64,000 bases of DNA from Paramecium sonneborni (Eukaryota > Ciliophora > Oligohymenophorea > Peniculida > Parameciidae), in contig CAJJDN010000054.1 in assembly GCA_905182985.1 (NCBI GenBank), forward strand, positions 258,836 to 322,835, given 5' to 3'. How positions within the stretch are numbered: position 1 is the first letter of the stretch; every line of letters begins with the position of its first letter. The position numbers were made by a program, and so were the translations under genes. Under the pieces are notes generated by a model. The model saw only the letters and a list, made by a program, of their open reading frames with translations, searched no databases and was not told the DNA's origin. Of the stretch, positions 15,865-27,364 are shown piece by piece.

Positions 15865-17025
15865 TAATTATAATTTTTATAATCAAGTACATACCAAGTT
15901 CATATTATTAATAACATTCTTGAAATGAAATAAGCTTGTGTTTAATTTTGATTTTATAAAATTTGCAAGTCTTCAAAAGATAAGTGTAAAATTATTCATG
16001 TTAAATATAATAATGAAAATTATAAAAGGATTTCTTAAAATAGGAGAAAGAATTAACAATTTTTATCTACTAGTGTTTGAAGCATATATAAAAAGTTTTA
16101 AAAGTGTTTAAAGAAAAATGTTAAAAAAGTCAATTACTATTTGAGAATAAATCAGAAAACTTAATTGATTTTAGAAATATATTTTTTTATTGAATTGATT
16201 TTATTAAAATTGAATTAGATTTTAATTCAATAACAATAATAAATTATTCTAAACATAATGGCCATAAAAATTAAGTAAATGAATTCAGAAAATTAACAAT
16301 AAGAAATTTAAAAACAATAATATGAAAGAATAGTAAAAATTTTAGCAAATGCCAATAAATAAAATATTTAGACATAAATATTAAAAATTTGATAATAAAA
16401 TGCATTTTGATGAAGACTTAGGTCCATGGTGCAGCGATGATTATAGACCTCGTTCACGATATCATAGTTAGATGACAGTACCAGTACATAAAGAAAAGAC
16501 AGAAATTAAAGAAACTCATTAAACAATTCATTCTATATTAACAGCAAAGAAAAGTGAATTACCTAAGTTAAGGTTGAATAGTATATCACCAAGATAAGTA
16601 GTGAAACAATAATATATCAATAAATTCATTAAGATTAAGGAATCTCCAAATGAGAAGCATTTTTTACCATAACTCTCCCTAATAAAGATGAAACCTCATC
16701 ATACTAAACCTAAGAATCGAAACACTGATATACATGTAATATTTGAAATCGAAAAAATTATTCGTCGAAACCTTGGTTACCTCCCAACTCATAAGTACAC
16801 TACTTCTACTATAATTTGATCATATATAATCATTTTTTCCTTACAAAGCCTCTAATTTAGCTCTAAAGCGTGGTAGTTTTTGGATCAAATAATTATTTTT
16901 TTCAATGATCATACGATCTAAAGGTTATTAATTAATTGTGCCGCTTCTTTTGTGTTACATATGTTTATAAAATTGCTTAACCTGCAAGGCAATTTATTCT
17001 TCCCTTTCATCTCGTTTTTAGAGAT
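15865..17025. repeat. 1161-bp tandem repeat, copy 2
   Basis: Second copy of 14703-15863. It continues at 17026 into unique sequence that completes the minus-strand gene, so this copy holds the correct right-hand junction. Confidence 0.92.
16400..16819 (+). CDS. Hypothetical basic protein, 139 aa (repeat copy 2)
   Basis: Same frame as 15238-15657 shifted by 1162. The stop TGA at 16817-16819 is followed without a gap by TCA, the stop of the convergent gene on the other strand, so the six-base palindrome TGATCA ends both genes. Confidence 0.65.
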
Positions 17026-17477
17026 ATTAGATTTATTATTTATTTTCATGCTTCTTTAAGGTTTTTTTAAAAGGATCAAAGTTGTATTATTAAATTAAAA
17101 GATCAAAGAACTTCTGATCCCCAGACTAATACTAATGAATTGTAACTTTTTACTTTGCCAGCCTTCTAAATTAAAAGAAAGTCTAAGAAATTATTTTTAT
17201 TTAGGCGACTCAATTCACATTTGATGGTTGGATTGATCAATGGTATAAAATCCTTTATTTTAAATGGTTCTATTTGTTTTGATTCAAGCTATGATAATTT
17301 GATGTTATAATCTGGGATTTGTTTTCCACTTCCAGCCAAAGTAAAGTCCATTTTCTTCAGAGACATCTCGTTATCGCTATGAGACAATAACCGATGAGTC
17401 ATTTTTCTTGCAGCAGGTTTAAATGAATCACCATAACGAGTTGGATCAGATTTAGAAATTTAGCTCACTGATTACAT
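16820..17477 (-). CDS. Hypothetical protein, 211 aa
   Basis: Start MQSVSQISKSDPTRYGD. One 22-nt intron (GTA to TAG, about 17132-17153) joins exon 1 to the second exon, which begins YQSGDQKFFDLLIQQYN. Spliced length is an exact multiple of three. The C-terminal half is charged and helical (KRDEREEQIALQVKQFYKH), compatible with a short coiled coil. No family recognised. It is convergent with the 139-aa gene and shares the TGATCA stop palindrome. Confidence 0.72.
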
Positions 17478-17564
17478 ATATATTATAATAAGAAAATGGA
17501 ATAAATATATTAAGGAAATTGCCATTGTTAAAAGGATCAATTTGAATTTTTAGGACCTGTTGAA

Positions 17565-18148
17565 ATGGAAATAATCAGATGCCATTGTTCAATCTGCAAA
17601 ATGAAACAAAATCATCAGGTAACTGATAAGTATGGAAGAGCTTAGTCTCTTTACATTCATTATAAAAAAAATATATTCGATTATTTGTTTCTTCTTAGGC
17701 AAACAATTACTTTTGCAAAATTTTTGGAAAGCAATCCTTTTTTATCCAAGATATAATCCTTACATTATAGCTATTACTATATATTGTGTTCAAATACCAT
17801 CTTATGTTAAATTAGCATATGTGATTTAAGGAATTGAACAATAATTAATGAAACTATTAAACAATGTAATTAATTTAATTTCTTATGAATCAATAATGTC
17901 CTCATTGCCGAAGAAGAATTCCTGTTTCATCCTCTGCTGTCAAACCTAAAGTTTAAAAGAAATAAAATGTAACATAAGCACTCAAAAATATTTCTTTATA
18001 TGATTTACTTGAAGAATTTGCTAAAATAAGAAATGAATAACACTTCAACTTAATGCAGTTTTTGCAAGAAAAAATCATATAACCAGAAATTTCTTATGAC
18101 AACTATTCTGTTACTTAAAGAAAGAAATGGGACTTGCCTTAGAAGTGA
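17565..18148 (+). CDS. Weak locus with zinc-ligand-like Cys pairs, exon structure unsolved
   Basis: Two open frames in a row: 17565-17837 starts MEIIRCHCSICKMKQNHQ, and 17864-18148 starts MQLIQFLMNQQCPHCRRR. The first contains C-x-C-x2-C and several later Cys; the second begins with C-P-H-C-R, typical of the second half of a RING finger, and ends in a charged helical stretch (SLYDLLEEFAKIRNEQ). They could be exons of one small RING-like protein, but I could not find an intron that joins them cleanly. The stop is 50 bp from the convergent secreted-protein gene. Confidence 0.35.
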
Positions 18149-18198
18149 TGATTACTTTATTCCATATTATATTCTGTTAATTTATAAACTTATATTAA

Positions 18199-21100
18199 TC
18201 AATGTTATCTCCTTCTTAAATTTGCTTTTACTTATACAAATCCACTGAAAGTAGAATCTAAAAGTGGATCATCCTTTATATATTTCAAATCTTCAACTTT
18301 AAATTCTTTAAATTTTAATCTAAATTATACCTTTTAAGGATTATTTTGATTATTGTTTTCTATTCTTTTAGTTTCCATAAAGTAACTCTTAAACTTCTTT
18401 ATCAACTTCTTCTTTTCTGGAGACTCTCTCAATTGACTTCTACTATACTATTTCTTAATTAGAATGAATTTCTTAAGTATTAGGTTGTTCGATAGAATGT
18501 TAAAGTATACTTGGGATTATATCTTATTTATTCTTTTCCCAATCTAGATAAACTCTCTCAAATTCATAAGGTGATAATTCAGCTAAAAATATATTTCCAT
18601 ATATACCTTAAGGTGAATCATTTGGTATTGTGAAGTGACCTTTCTTTATTTCTAATTCTCTCTTTATGTTCTCCAAAATTTCTTATTTTCTCAAATTATG
18701 CTATTCTTCATAATTAATCTATGCCTCATTATTATTTTTTTGTTATTTTTCTGTAACTTTTCTTAAAAATTCTTCATATTAAGGACTATCATTTTTATTT
18801 TCTTTTTCTGGATTGGTTAGTAATTTTTCACTTTCTTTTTTAAGATCCTCAACATTAATAACTTGTTTTTTACCATTATTATCAATAACTTCTACTCCTC
18901 CTTTTAATCCTAAAGCTTTCTTTAAATCTTCAATTCCTTATTCCATTTTTGGCTCTACTTTATTGAACGACTCTTTCTTTAAATCTACAATTGGTAATTT
19001 TTAATAGTGCTTTCTATCTTCTTCCTTTAATGTTTCATCTACTACATCATGTAATAAATTATTAAAATTGTTTATTGCTTTCTAAGCAGGTCTTTCGGGA
19101 TCTTTAGCAACATTATCCTCTATAACAAGACTTGCAGATTTTCTTCTATTATGAGATTCTTATATTTCCTATTTTATTTCTTATTTTAATTCTTCTTTTA
19201 GTTCTTATTTTAACTATTCCTTTATATTTTTTTTTAATTCCTCTTCATTAAGTTAATGTTCAATTTTTAGAGATTTTTCTTCATGCTATATTTAAATAGA
19301 TCTATCGGTTTATTTACTATTACTTTATTAAGGATTGTGAGATATAGTAATTGAATGTTAAATTTTTTATTTATTATTTTTAGTAGATTTTGAATCTTAT
19401 TATAATTATTGTTATTATTATTAGATATCCTATTTTTATTATGATTATGATTCAACTTACTTTTATACTGGCTATTAAACTTCAAAATTATCTTCATAAT
19501 CATAATCTTATTCATTTTATTGAGATTAATCCTATTGTTCATTAGCAACATCTATTATAATATCAATTTCATTTTCGTTTTTAGGAGTTTCTGAATAGAT
19601 ATCTTCTTCTTTTTGGTTATCAGAAAGTTGTTATTCTAGTTATGCTTGTTTTTCAGTTTATTAAGGAATAAATTAATTTGCTTTCATTACAACAAAATCT
19701 TATTCCTATTCTTATTATTCTTGTTATTACTAATAATTATTTTGATATTGTTAAGCTTATTATTATTATTCAGAAACATCATAATCTTATTAAAATGTGT
19801 TTTCAACTTTATTTTATTAATCTTCTTCACATGATTGATTATCAGATTCATCATAATATTATGGTGGCTATTAATAAGATTCCCCAGTATCAACTGAGCT
19901 ATCTTTAACAAGATTATCAATAGTCAGATATTACTCTTGAGGCTCAGCATCATCATATCTTTGAACTTATTAAGTTGCATCTTCAGATTATTATTCATCA
20001 ACTAAAAATTAATCTTCAGACAATTATGGTTATTCAATATCCTATTACTCAAGTTCTGGATCTTCATTTGGTTATTAAAGTTCTTATTATTCTTGATCTA
20101 GATTTTCTGATTATTCTATTTCCATTGAAGTATTTTAATCATCTTCAATTCCTTGATAGTATTATTCTTAATTCTCTTCAATTTAAGGTTCATCTTCTAT
20201 TGGTTATTCATTACTTTATTCATCATAAGTGGCTTCATAGATTTAACTATTATCATTAACAATGATATAATCACTAGTTTTCATAGTATCCACATTTTCT
20301 TATTTGATGTTTCCAATAGTATTAGCCAAAGCTTCAAGTTCTTATTAGAATTCATCAAAAGAGACATTAATATCTTCTTTATTCTAATTGTCATCTTGTA
20401 TAACAGATGTTTCTTCAGCAGAAACAGCAACTTCACTTGATAATAATTATTATTATTGTGTATCATCGACATATTCTAATGTAGATTCTACAAAATCGTC
20501 ATCTTTAGCTTCTACAATTTTATAATTAGTTTCTTCATTAGTATCATCATGTAATTTAATATCTTCAATTTAAATATTTTATTATTCCTATTATTATTCA
20601 TCATCATAAATAAAATTAATATTTTCTATATTTGGTTCTACTGCTTCCAAATAATCTCCAAGTTATTTGACTTCTTATATTGGTTCTGGTTCAACATAAT
20701 TTTATTCATAATCTTCATCCTTCAATACAATAACTTAATCATTATTTTCAGGAACATCTAATCTATCAATAATCAATGAATATTGTTTCTCTCCTTCAGC
20801 CACTGTATCTAAAGATTCAGTTGACACAGAATCTAATTTAAAATCTCGAATAACATTATTTAATTTATCCTTTAATCTTTGTTTTTCCCTTAAGAAATCA
20901 GATTTCTTAGGTTTTCTAATATAAGCTTCTCCTTCATCTGTTGTCAATCCAATTTCAATAGCCTCTTCTTCTTTTGTACTTTCTTATTCTTAAACAATAT
21001 CACCTTCTTTATTTATAAACTCTTATTCTTAAACAATACCACCTTCTTCTTTTGTAGATTCTTATTCTTAAACAACATCTTCTTAAGGTTCTTATTCCAC

Positions 21101-23801
21101 GTATTCTTGAGGTTACTCAATTTGTTAGACTTCTTCAATTTATGGTTAAACTTAATCAGGAATGGCTTCTACTTGACCAGATTCATAAACTTCAATTTCT
21201 TAATGATCTTCATCTAATTTAATGGATGCATCAATAATTTATATGTCTTCTTCTCCAATTTATGATGTATTTTCAATCTATTACTCTTATGATTACAATT
21301 CTTTATCAACTTCATCTTATAATTAGTTTACCATAAGGTTATTATCATCATTTTTAATTTCCTAAATAATTAATTACTATTCTGGATTCATTCCTTCATC
21401 ATTTAAATATATAATAGGTGGTTGTTATTCTTCCTTTGGTTATTCTATTTAAACTTCCTTCTAATCCTCATAAGCAGAATTTACATCTAAACTTATTTAA
21501 TCTTCTACAACCTAAGGTTCTTCACTTTTATTTTCAAGTTCTCCAACTTCCTTCTCTAAATCATTTGCCTTTTCCATTATATCTAATTTTTCTAATTATT
21601 GTTCACTTCTATTTTTATTTTTTAATTGTTTAGCTTCTTCTCTCAACTCTTAAGCAACTCTGATCATTTCATCAATATCTTATTCTTATTTAAGAAGATC
21701 CTCGTCATTAATTTAAGTTACTTTTTATTATGGTTCTGAAAAAGCCTCAGGATCAACTGAAATAACTTCGCTTTATTCATTTATATCATTATTACTCTCC
21801 TAAATATCCTCTTAAACCTACTAGATATTATCTTATTATTCTATGCTTATCTCATCCAAATTTGCTTCAGAAATCTTCACATTTTCTATTTTTACTTCAT
21901 CTGCATGAATAACAACATCCTCGGTTGATGAAGTATCCTCAACTTATTTCTCTTCTGATGCAATTGATAATTAATCATGAAGGATTTCTTTTGCATCTTA
22001 TTATTAAGGAATATCATCAGCATTCATAGATGATATCTCTGTATTATCCAATTTAATATCTTCAATTTAGATCTCTTATTTTGGTTCTTCCTCTTAATTT
22101 ACGATATTATTTTCTTAATTATCAAATGCAATATCTTCTTATTAGAGTACTTAATCATTATTATTAGTTTCTGAGTTAGATTACAAAATCTAATTAGATT
22201 CATCTTAATTTTATTAATTATTTTATTGTTCTTAATTTTAAATTGAATCATTTTTAGGTTCTATAATTTAAACTTCATCTGTTGTCAATTTAATTTCTTG
22301 TAAATTTTGATTATCTATAGGTTCTTCAGTTACTATTTTTACATCTTCAAACTATTATTGTTAATTGTTTTCTTTTTATTATGAATCCTCAACTTATTAT
22401 TATTATTATGAATCCTCAACTAATTATTATGAATCCTCAATTTATTATTATTATTATGAATCCTCAATTTATTATTATTATTATGAATCCTTAACTTATT
22501 ATTATTCTTATGAATCCTCAACTTGTTATTATTATTATGAATCCTCAACTTATTATTATTATTATGAATCATCACTTTGTTGTTGTTATTAATCATCAAC
22601 TTATAGTTATTAAGAATCCTCAATTTATTGTTACACTTATTAATCATCAACTTATAGTTATTATGAATCATCAAGAGAAATAGTTTCAGATTATTAATTT
22701 TCTTATGTAGATTCAAGATCTAATTTAATATCTTCTAATTAATCAGATGGAGCTACAGTTATTTACTATTAATTTTGGTTATCGAAATTAGAATGATCAT
22801 TAAATTTAATATCTTCTATTTAATTATTTTAAGATTGTAGATTTTCATCAATATTTTCTAAATGAATATCTTCAGCAATTAGTTTTTAATCAGAATTCGA
22901 TTGTAAATCTTAATTTTCTAATTTAAATATTTCTAAGGATTCGTTTTGTTTGAATTCTACTTGATTAGGTTAATCATCACTCACAATTTCCAATGATCGA
23001 TGAGTAGGATATACTTCAATTGAAGAATCTTTAACAATTTCAATAGATTAATGATGCCAAATTTCAAAAGACTTTTGTTAATCTAAATGTGTAATTTCTA
23101 GGGATTACTGTGCTTATACTAAGCTCCTAAGCTGAATTAATAATTTAATAATTACATGGCATTTTACTTCTTAAATGGATGGAATTCCGCTACTTCTTAT
23201 TACTAGTAGTTCTGATAACCTACCAAATCAATTGGTTACTCTTCATTTGTGATTATTATGCACATATTCATTTATCCATCATTATCAACAATTAGATTAC
23301 CATCAAGTAAATCTTCACCAATTAAATCAATTATTACCAATATTGAAATTATTAGCATGAGTATTGGTGGCTAAAACACTAATAAAAGTTGGTCTCTAAA
23401 TGATTATAGGAATTTGTATCTCATTTCCAATAGCTACACGATTAAAACATTCTATTTAATAGTTCTCATCATTATCTATAGCTAAATAGGCAAATTATGC
23501 CTCAATCTCATCGGATGCCATCACTTATAATGTGAATCCTTATTTTTAATAGATACTTATGTACCTTCTTAATTAACCTCATGAATTTCTGCAAATATAT
23601 CACCTTGACCATTAAGAAGTGCAATGGCCACTTAAGGAATTTACTAAAAAGGTTATTAGAAGAGTATTTCCTTAAATTTATTATATGAATTACTTTTGAT
23701 TGAATTTATCCTCCTCCTTCATTTTGAATCAGAACCGTTCCATAATTCTGACTAAGGACAATCACCAATAAAGTGACTAATAGATAGCATTGTTTGACCA
23801 T
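18199..23801 (-). CDS. Large secreted Gln/Glu/Asp-rich repeat protein, about 1,824 aa
   Basis: Signal peptide MVKQCYLLVTLLVIVLSQ is followed by a folded segment of about 200 residues (FQQIPQVAIALLNG, VMASDEIEAQFAYLAID) that may be a beta-sandwich resembling H-type lectin-like modules. The next 1,300 residues are low-complexity: repeats of SLEI and EDIKL, then glutamine blocks between acidic residues (DSQQQQQVE), then acidic-Gln stretches. The last 350 residues are Lys/Glu-rich and more ordered (for example FTIPNDSPQGIYGNIFLAEL). Introns of 23, 26, 25, 29 and 25 nt, four ending AAG, restore the frame, and the spliced length is a multiple of three. No membrane helix after the signal, so secretion or a granule location is inferred. 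The function is unknown. Confidence 0.8.
20960..21120 (-). repeat. Short tandem repeat inside the secreted protein (VQEQES unit)
   Basis: Three near copies of a unit of about 54-57 bases, each giving (I/V)VQEQE followed by STKEE or FINKEG, sit next to one another. They show local slippage or duplication inside a coding region. Confidence 0.7.
22370..22680 (-). repeat. Glutamine repeat array written mainly with TAA codons
   Basis: About eleven copies of a 24-30 base unit. On the coding strand it reads GAT TCA then four to six TAA codons, GTT GAG, that is DSQQQQQVE. Units differ by small changes (V to L, CAA in place of TAA). In the standard code this would be a wall of stop codons; in the ciliate code it is an acidic poly-Gln tract. 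Confidence 0.85.
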
Positions 23802-23875
23802 TTTTTTATTATAATAAAAACGGATTGTAATTAATACATTCTCAATATAATACTTATTATTATTTATTTAACTGA

Positions 23876-25160
23876 ATGGCAGAATAAGGTAGATATAGCA
23901 AATTAAGTGAAGAAGAAGCTGCAGCTCAATTTGAATTAAGGTACACATCCAAATTTACTTAAGAAAATAATAATTATTAGGCAATTTGTAAGAACAATAC
24001 CAAAATGCAAATAGTTAAAAGAATAAAAAATAATCCAAATCATAATAACAATAATCAAACAAATAAGAATTTATTGTTTTCAATCCTACTAAAAAATAAT
24101 CATCTTAATCATCTAAAAATCCCATTAAAAAACTATAATTTCTAAAGGAAGAATCTCATTTGCAAACTCCTCCTCCAGAATAACCAGAATAAGAAATCGA
24201 GTACTAAGTTTAATAACCTGTGGATCCAATACCCCCTGAACAATCTCCTTTAATTGAAAAACCACAAAAACCTAGTATCAAAAAGATGTTGCTTAGAGAT
24301 ATAGGTAATCTAGATCTAGAAATCTAAAGATTAACTAGAGAAACCAAAGACTTTTAAAATGAAAAATAGTTGAATAAATCTCAATTATCCTAACAACCAA
24401 AAAATCTCAAGGAATCTCTTACTAAACAATTACCTAGACCTAGTTCATCATAGCAATAATAATAATCAAAAGCTTATTATGAATTAAGACAAAGACCCTC
24501 AAGTAAAGAATCAAGAATTTCTGATGCTTCATATACTAAAAAAGCTGAATGTTTCAAAGGAGTCATAAGAAGTTCAAGTTTAAAAAAATTACCTCAACCT
24601 TCAAAAACCAATTATAATTTTTTATAATTAAGAAGTGCATCTGAAAAGAGAATTAATTAATCAATCAATAAAACAAACACAGTAGAATCTGAAAATAAAG
24701 ATATAACATAAAAAATTGCACAAAGTGAAAGAAAAATACCAAAACCAATGATCTAAATGAATAGAAGTCAATCTAAATAAGATACTCCAACATATGAAAA
24801 AAAATCGAGTACTCCTGTTAAATCAATTTTAAAGGTCTAATTTAATTCTATTCCTGTCGAGTGTAGTTCTACTAAAAATAATAGTAGTTCCTATGTAAAC
24901 TCTTTCTTTAAATTAGTTTCATTAGCATAAAGAATCATACAATAGTTAGATAAGTTTTTCTAAAAATAAATGTGTTGAAGCACAAATTGAAGAAGCTGTA
25001 TAATTATATAACAACCTTAAATCTTTAATGCAAAATAAAACAAGTGTTTTATAAGCTAGAAAAGATGGAAATCTTATTCCAAGAAAAACTGCTGATTTTT
25101 TTGTATTCATTATTATCTATTTAGTACCATAAAGAAATTTAGAAACCCACTTTATACTGA
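23876..25160 (+). CDS. Basic Ser/Gln/Pro-rich protein, 405 aa
   Basis: Start MAEQGRYSKLSEEEAAAQF, a helical head, followed by a long disordered Gln/Ser/Lys/Pro region (QTPPPEQPEQEIEYQ, RPSSKESRISDASY) and a short helical tail (CVEAQIEEAVQLYNNLKS). Introns of 23 (AAG end), 22 and 22 nt restore the frame, and the spliced length is an exact multiple of three. No signal peptide, membrane helix or catalytic motif. Such proteins are often cytoskeletal or basal-body associated in ciliates, but that is only a guess. It is divergent from the secreted-protein gene, with 74 bp between the two starts. Confidence 0.72.
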
Positions 25161-25813
25161 AACTTCAAATTTTGATAATGTTAATTATATATTCATTATT
25201 TCTATCCGATTACTTTTAGAATATTATTTAATTAATTTTTTTATAACTATCTTCTATTCTGTTTAAAATACTTCTTCAAGTTATATAATCATCTTTTTAA
25301 TTTGCAATCTATAAATAAGTATTCAATTATAAAAAATAATACAGTAAATATGTTGAATTTATTTCCTCATCATTTCAATTAAATTAAATACATTTTTCTT
25401 TGCAGATAAATTTCACCTTTTATTTTTTAAAATATAAAGCTTGAATTCTCTAAAATAAATAATTTAATGTCTTTTATATATTGATTAATCAAAATTAGCC
25501 TCATTATATCTTTGCATGGTCTAATATCTAAAATAAAATAGTTGATTATATTTAGAAAGATCTATATATTAAAATTCACCTAGAAATGTTGAATAATATT
25601 TGGATCATTTCTCATTAATATTTTGATCTTGCAACCAAAAAAAATAATTAAATTTTATTTTTTTTTGTCTAATGAATCGATTACTTATAATTTTCTATTA
25701 TATTTTAATAGTTTGATTACTGATTTTTTAATAGTTAATCTTTTTTATTAAAATAAATTAACAAATTGTTTTTGTTTATAATATTCAAAACTTTTTCAAA
25801 AAATATTTATTTA
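25161..25813. other. Non-coding, very AT-rich
   Basis: No frame with convincing codon use on either strand, and no RNA motif or tandem repeat recognised. Confidence 0.4.
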
Positions 25814-26019
25814 TCAATTGACATTCCTTATATTTTCAACTACTGTTTTAAAACCCTTATAGTATCGCACATCATCCTCATCATCCATGCTACTATATAA
25901 GTAAACTATTTTTTCTATAACGAATCATGTCTATATATACCTTTAAATAAATTTTTATGATTTATTTTCTTTAGAGTCTCTTCCTCTAAGAATTGCCATT
26001 AATTTTAAGTTGTATACAT
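25814..26019 (-). CDS. Small protein, 59 aa, two exons
   Basis: Start MYTTQNQWQFLEEETLKK, then a 26-nt intron (GTA to TAG) and a second exon ending YYKGFKTVVENIRNVN before TGA. Removing the intron gives exactly 60 codons, and the residues look like real protein (an amphipathic helix, an acidic turn MDDEDD, a second helix). Family unknown. It is too short for standard gene finders in this code. Confidence 0.5.
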
Positions 26020-26389
26020 GAATGATAATTAAAATATTTATAGTATCAAAAATTATATAAAATTCAATAACGCTAGATGGAATTTTTATTTAGCTTAAGG
26101 TTTAATATATGCCTAAAATTAGTAATCGATTTGATTATATGTCAAGTTTCTTCTAAATTTTATCAATAAAAGAAAATATCTAAAAAAAAAATTAGAAATT
26201 GAGAGTTTATTCTATATTATGCCTTAACAATAATGAACACCACCAAAAATAAATATATAACTAAAAAAATAAATTATTATTTTTAATTACCTGGACTTTA
26301 TGACATTGTGACTTTTTGAAGTTGGAAGATAATTTTAATTAAACACACATTCCTAAATATTATCTTAGAACATAAAATATATTATAATT
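26020..26389. other. Intergenic spacer
   Basis: AT-rich spacer between two minus-strand genes. Nothing recognised. Confidence 0.4.
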
Positions 26390-26783
26390 TCAAATTTTTA
26401 ATGATTTCATTGCTTCTTACAATTAAGTTTCTTTCTCTTTACCTTTTGCAATTAAATGTTGTCTAACTTTATCAAATTCTTCTATGTCTTTCTCATGAGA
26501 TTTGATATATTCATTAACTTCATTTACAATATCTCCTTTGGGTTTCAAAATAAAGCTAAAAATATTATTTAATTTGCTACCATCTACCAATAGGTTGATA
26601 TGTTTTTTATTGATCAACACTGCCCAATTCTTTTAATGTAATATTACATTTTTGAATGTTTCTTTTTAATGAAGTTATTGATGCTTCGTATTATCTGACT
26701 TTGGCTAATGTGGTTAACACATCTTTTTCTAAATCCATTGCTTATTAGATTTGATTCTCTTTCTCTTTACTAATTTACTACAT
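26390..26783 (-). CDS. PFDN1: Prefoldin beta-type subunit (subunit 1-like)
   Basis: 122 aa: an N-terminal helix (MQQISKEKENQIQQAMDLEK), a central beta-hairpin with YQPIGRCFIL, which matches the family's Y-x2-(V/I)-G-R-x-F-I-L signature, and a C-terminal helix (YIKSHEKDIEEFDKVRQHL). Prefoldin is a jellyfish-shaped hexamer that hands unfolded actin and tubulin to the CCT chaperonin in the cytosol. A 25-nt intron (GTA to TAG) splits the gene just before the FIL strand, and the spliced length is a multiple of three. Length fits the family. Subunit 1 is more likely than 2, 4 or 6 from the hairpin, but the exact subunit is not proven. Confidence 0.82.
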
Positions 26784-27364
26784 ATTAAAATAAATTTATA
26801 TTATTCATTTTTAATTAATATCATGTATTTTGAAAAAGTTGATGATGTATTTTATATTCTGAATTATAGTAAAGAGTTATAAAATTTCATATAGTAAGAT
26901 AAAATTTATAAATTCTAGATCAAAACCTTAACATAAAATAATTCAGACCTAAAATAAAATTATTTATCATATAATATGTTTTTGAGATAAAAAAGAAAAA
27001 TGAGAATAGTTTTTTAATTTATTTTGGATTTAAATATTATTTTTTTAAAATCATATTAATATAAAAAGTTTTAAATTAAAATTAAGAAAGATAGGAAGAA
27101 ATTAAGAGATAATTAAATTATTAGTCTTAATTTGGAAAGAAATGAAATGAAAAATGATTTGAAAACAGATTGATAAAGATAAATAATTGATAATAGGATT
27201 GAATGAATAATAAAATATTAAAAATATCTTGTTAGAATTTTGATTATAAAATAATATATGTAGAACAATATTGAGTACAATAATCAATATGCATTCAAAT
27301 TCGATTCCTATTTTAAAAAAGAAATCGAACAAAACACATAAATTGATTAAATTATTAGAAATTA
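26784..27364. other. Intergenic region
   Basis: Spacer between divergent genes. A plus-strand frame of 115 codons (26823-27170) exists, but it has no protein-like character and is probably chance. Confidence 0.4.

Noticed and set aside
17026..17110. Separate small gene in the second half of the 211-aa gene
   Set aside because: A 22-nt intron joins the two frames and the spliced length is exact, so it is one gene.
19600..20480. Several plus-strand Leu/Ile-rich ORFs
   Set aside because: They are reverse readings of the Gln/Asn/Asp-rich coding strand of the secreted protein.
22370..22680. CRISPR-like or satellite array
   Set aside because: Units are 24-30 bp with no spacers and keep a coding frame, so this is a protein repeat.
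22365..22716. Tyr/Ser/Glu-rich plus ORF and Asn/Lys/Ile-rich minus ORF over the repeat
   Set aside because: Out-of-frame readings of the DSQQQQQVE array; the frame that continues on both sides is the Gln one.
26823..27170. Plus-strand ORF of 115 codons
   Set aside because: TGA-only stopping makes such lengths likely by chance, and the translation is a mix of Lys, Ile, Phe and Gln without domain-like order.
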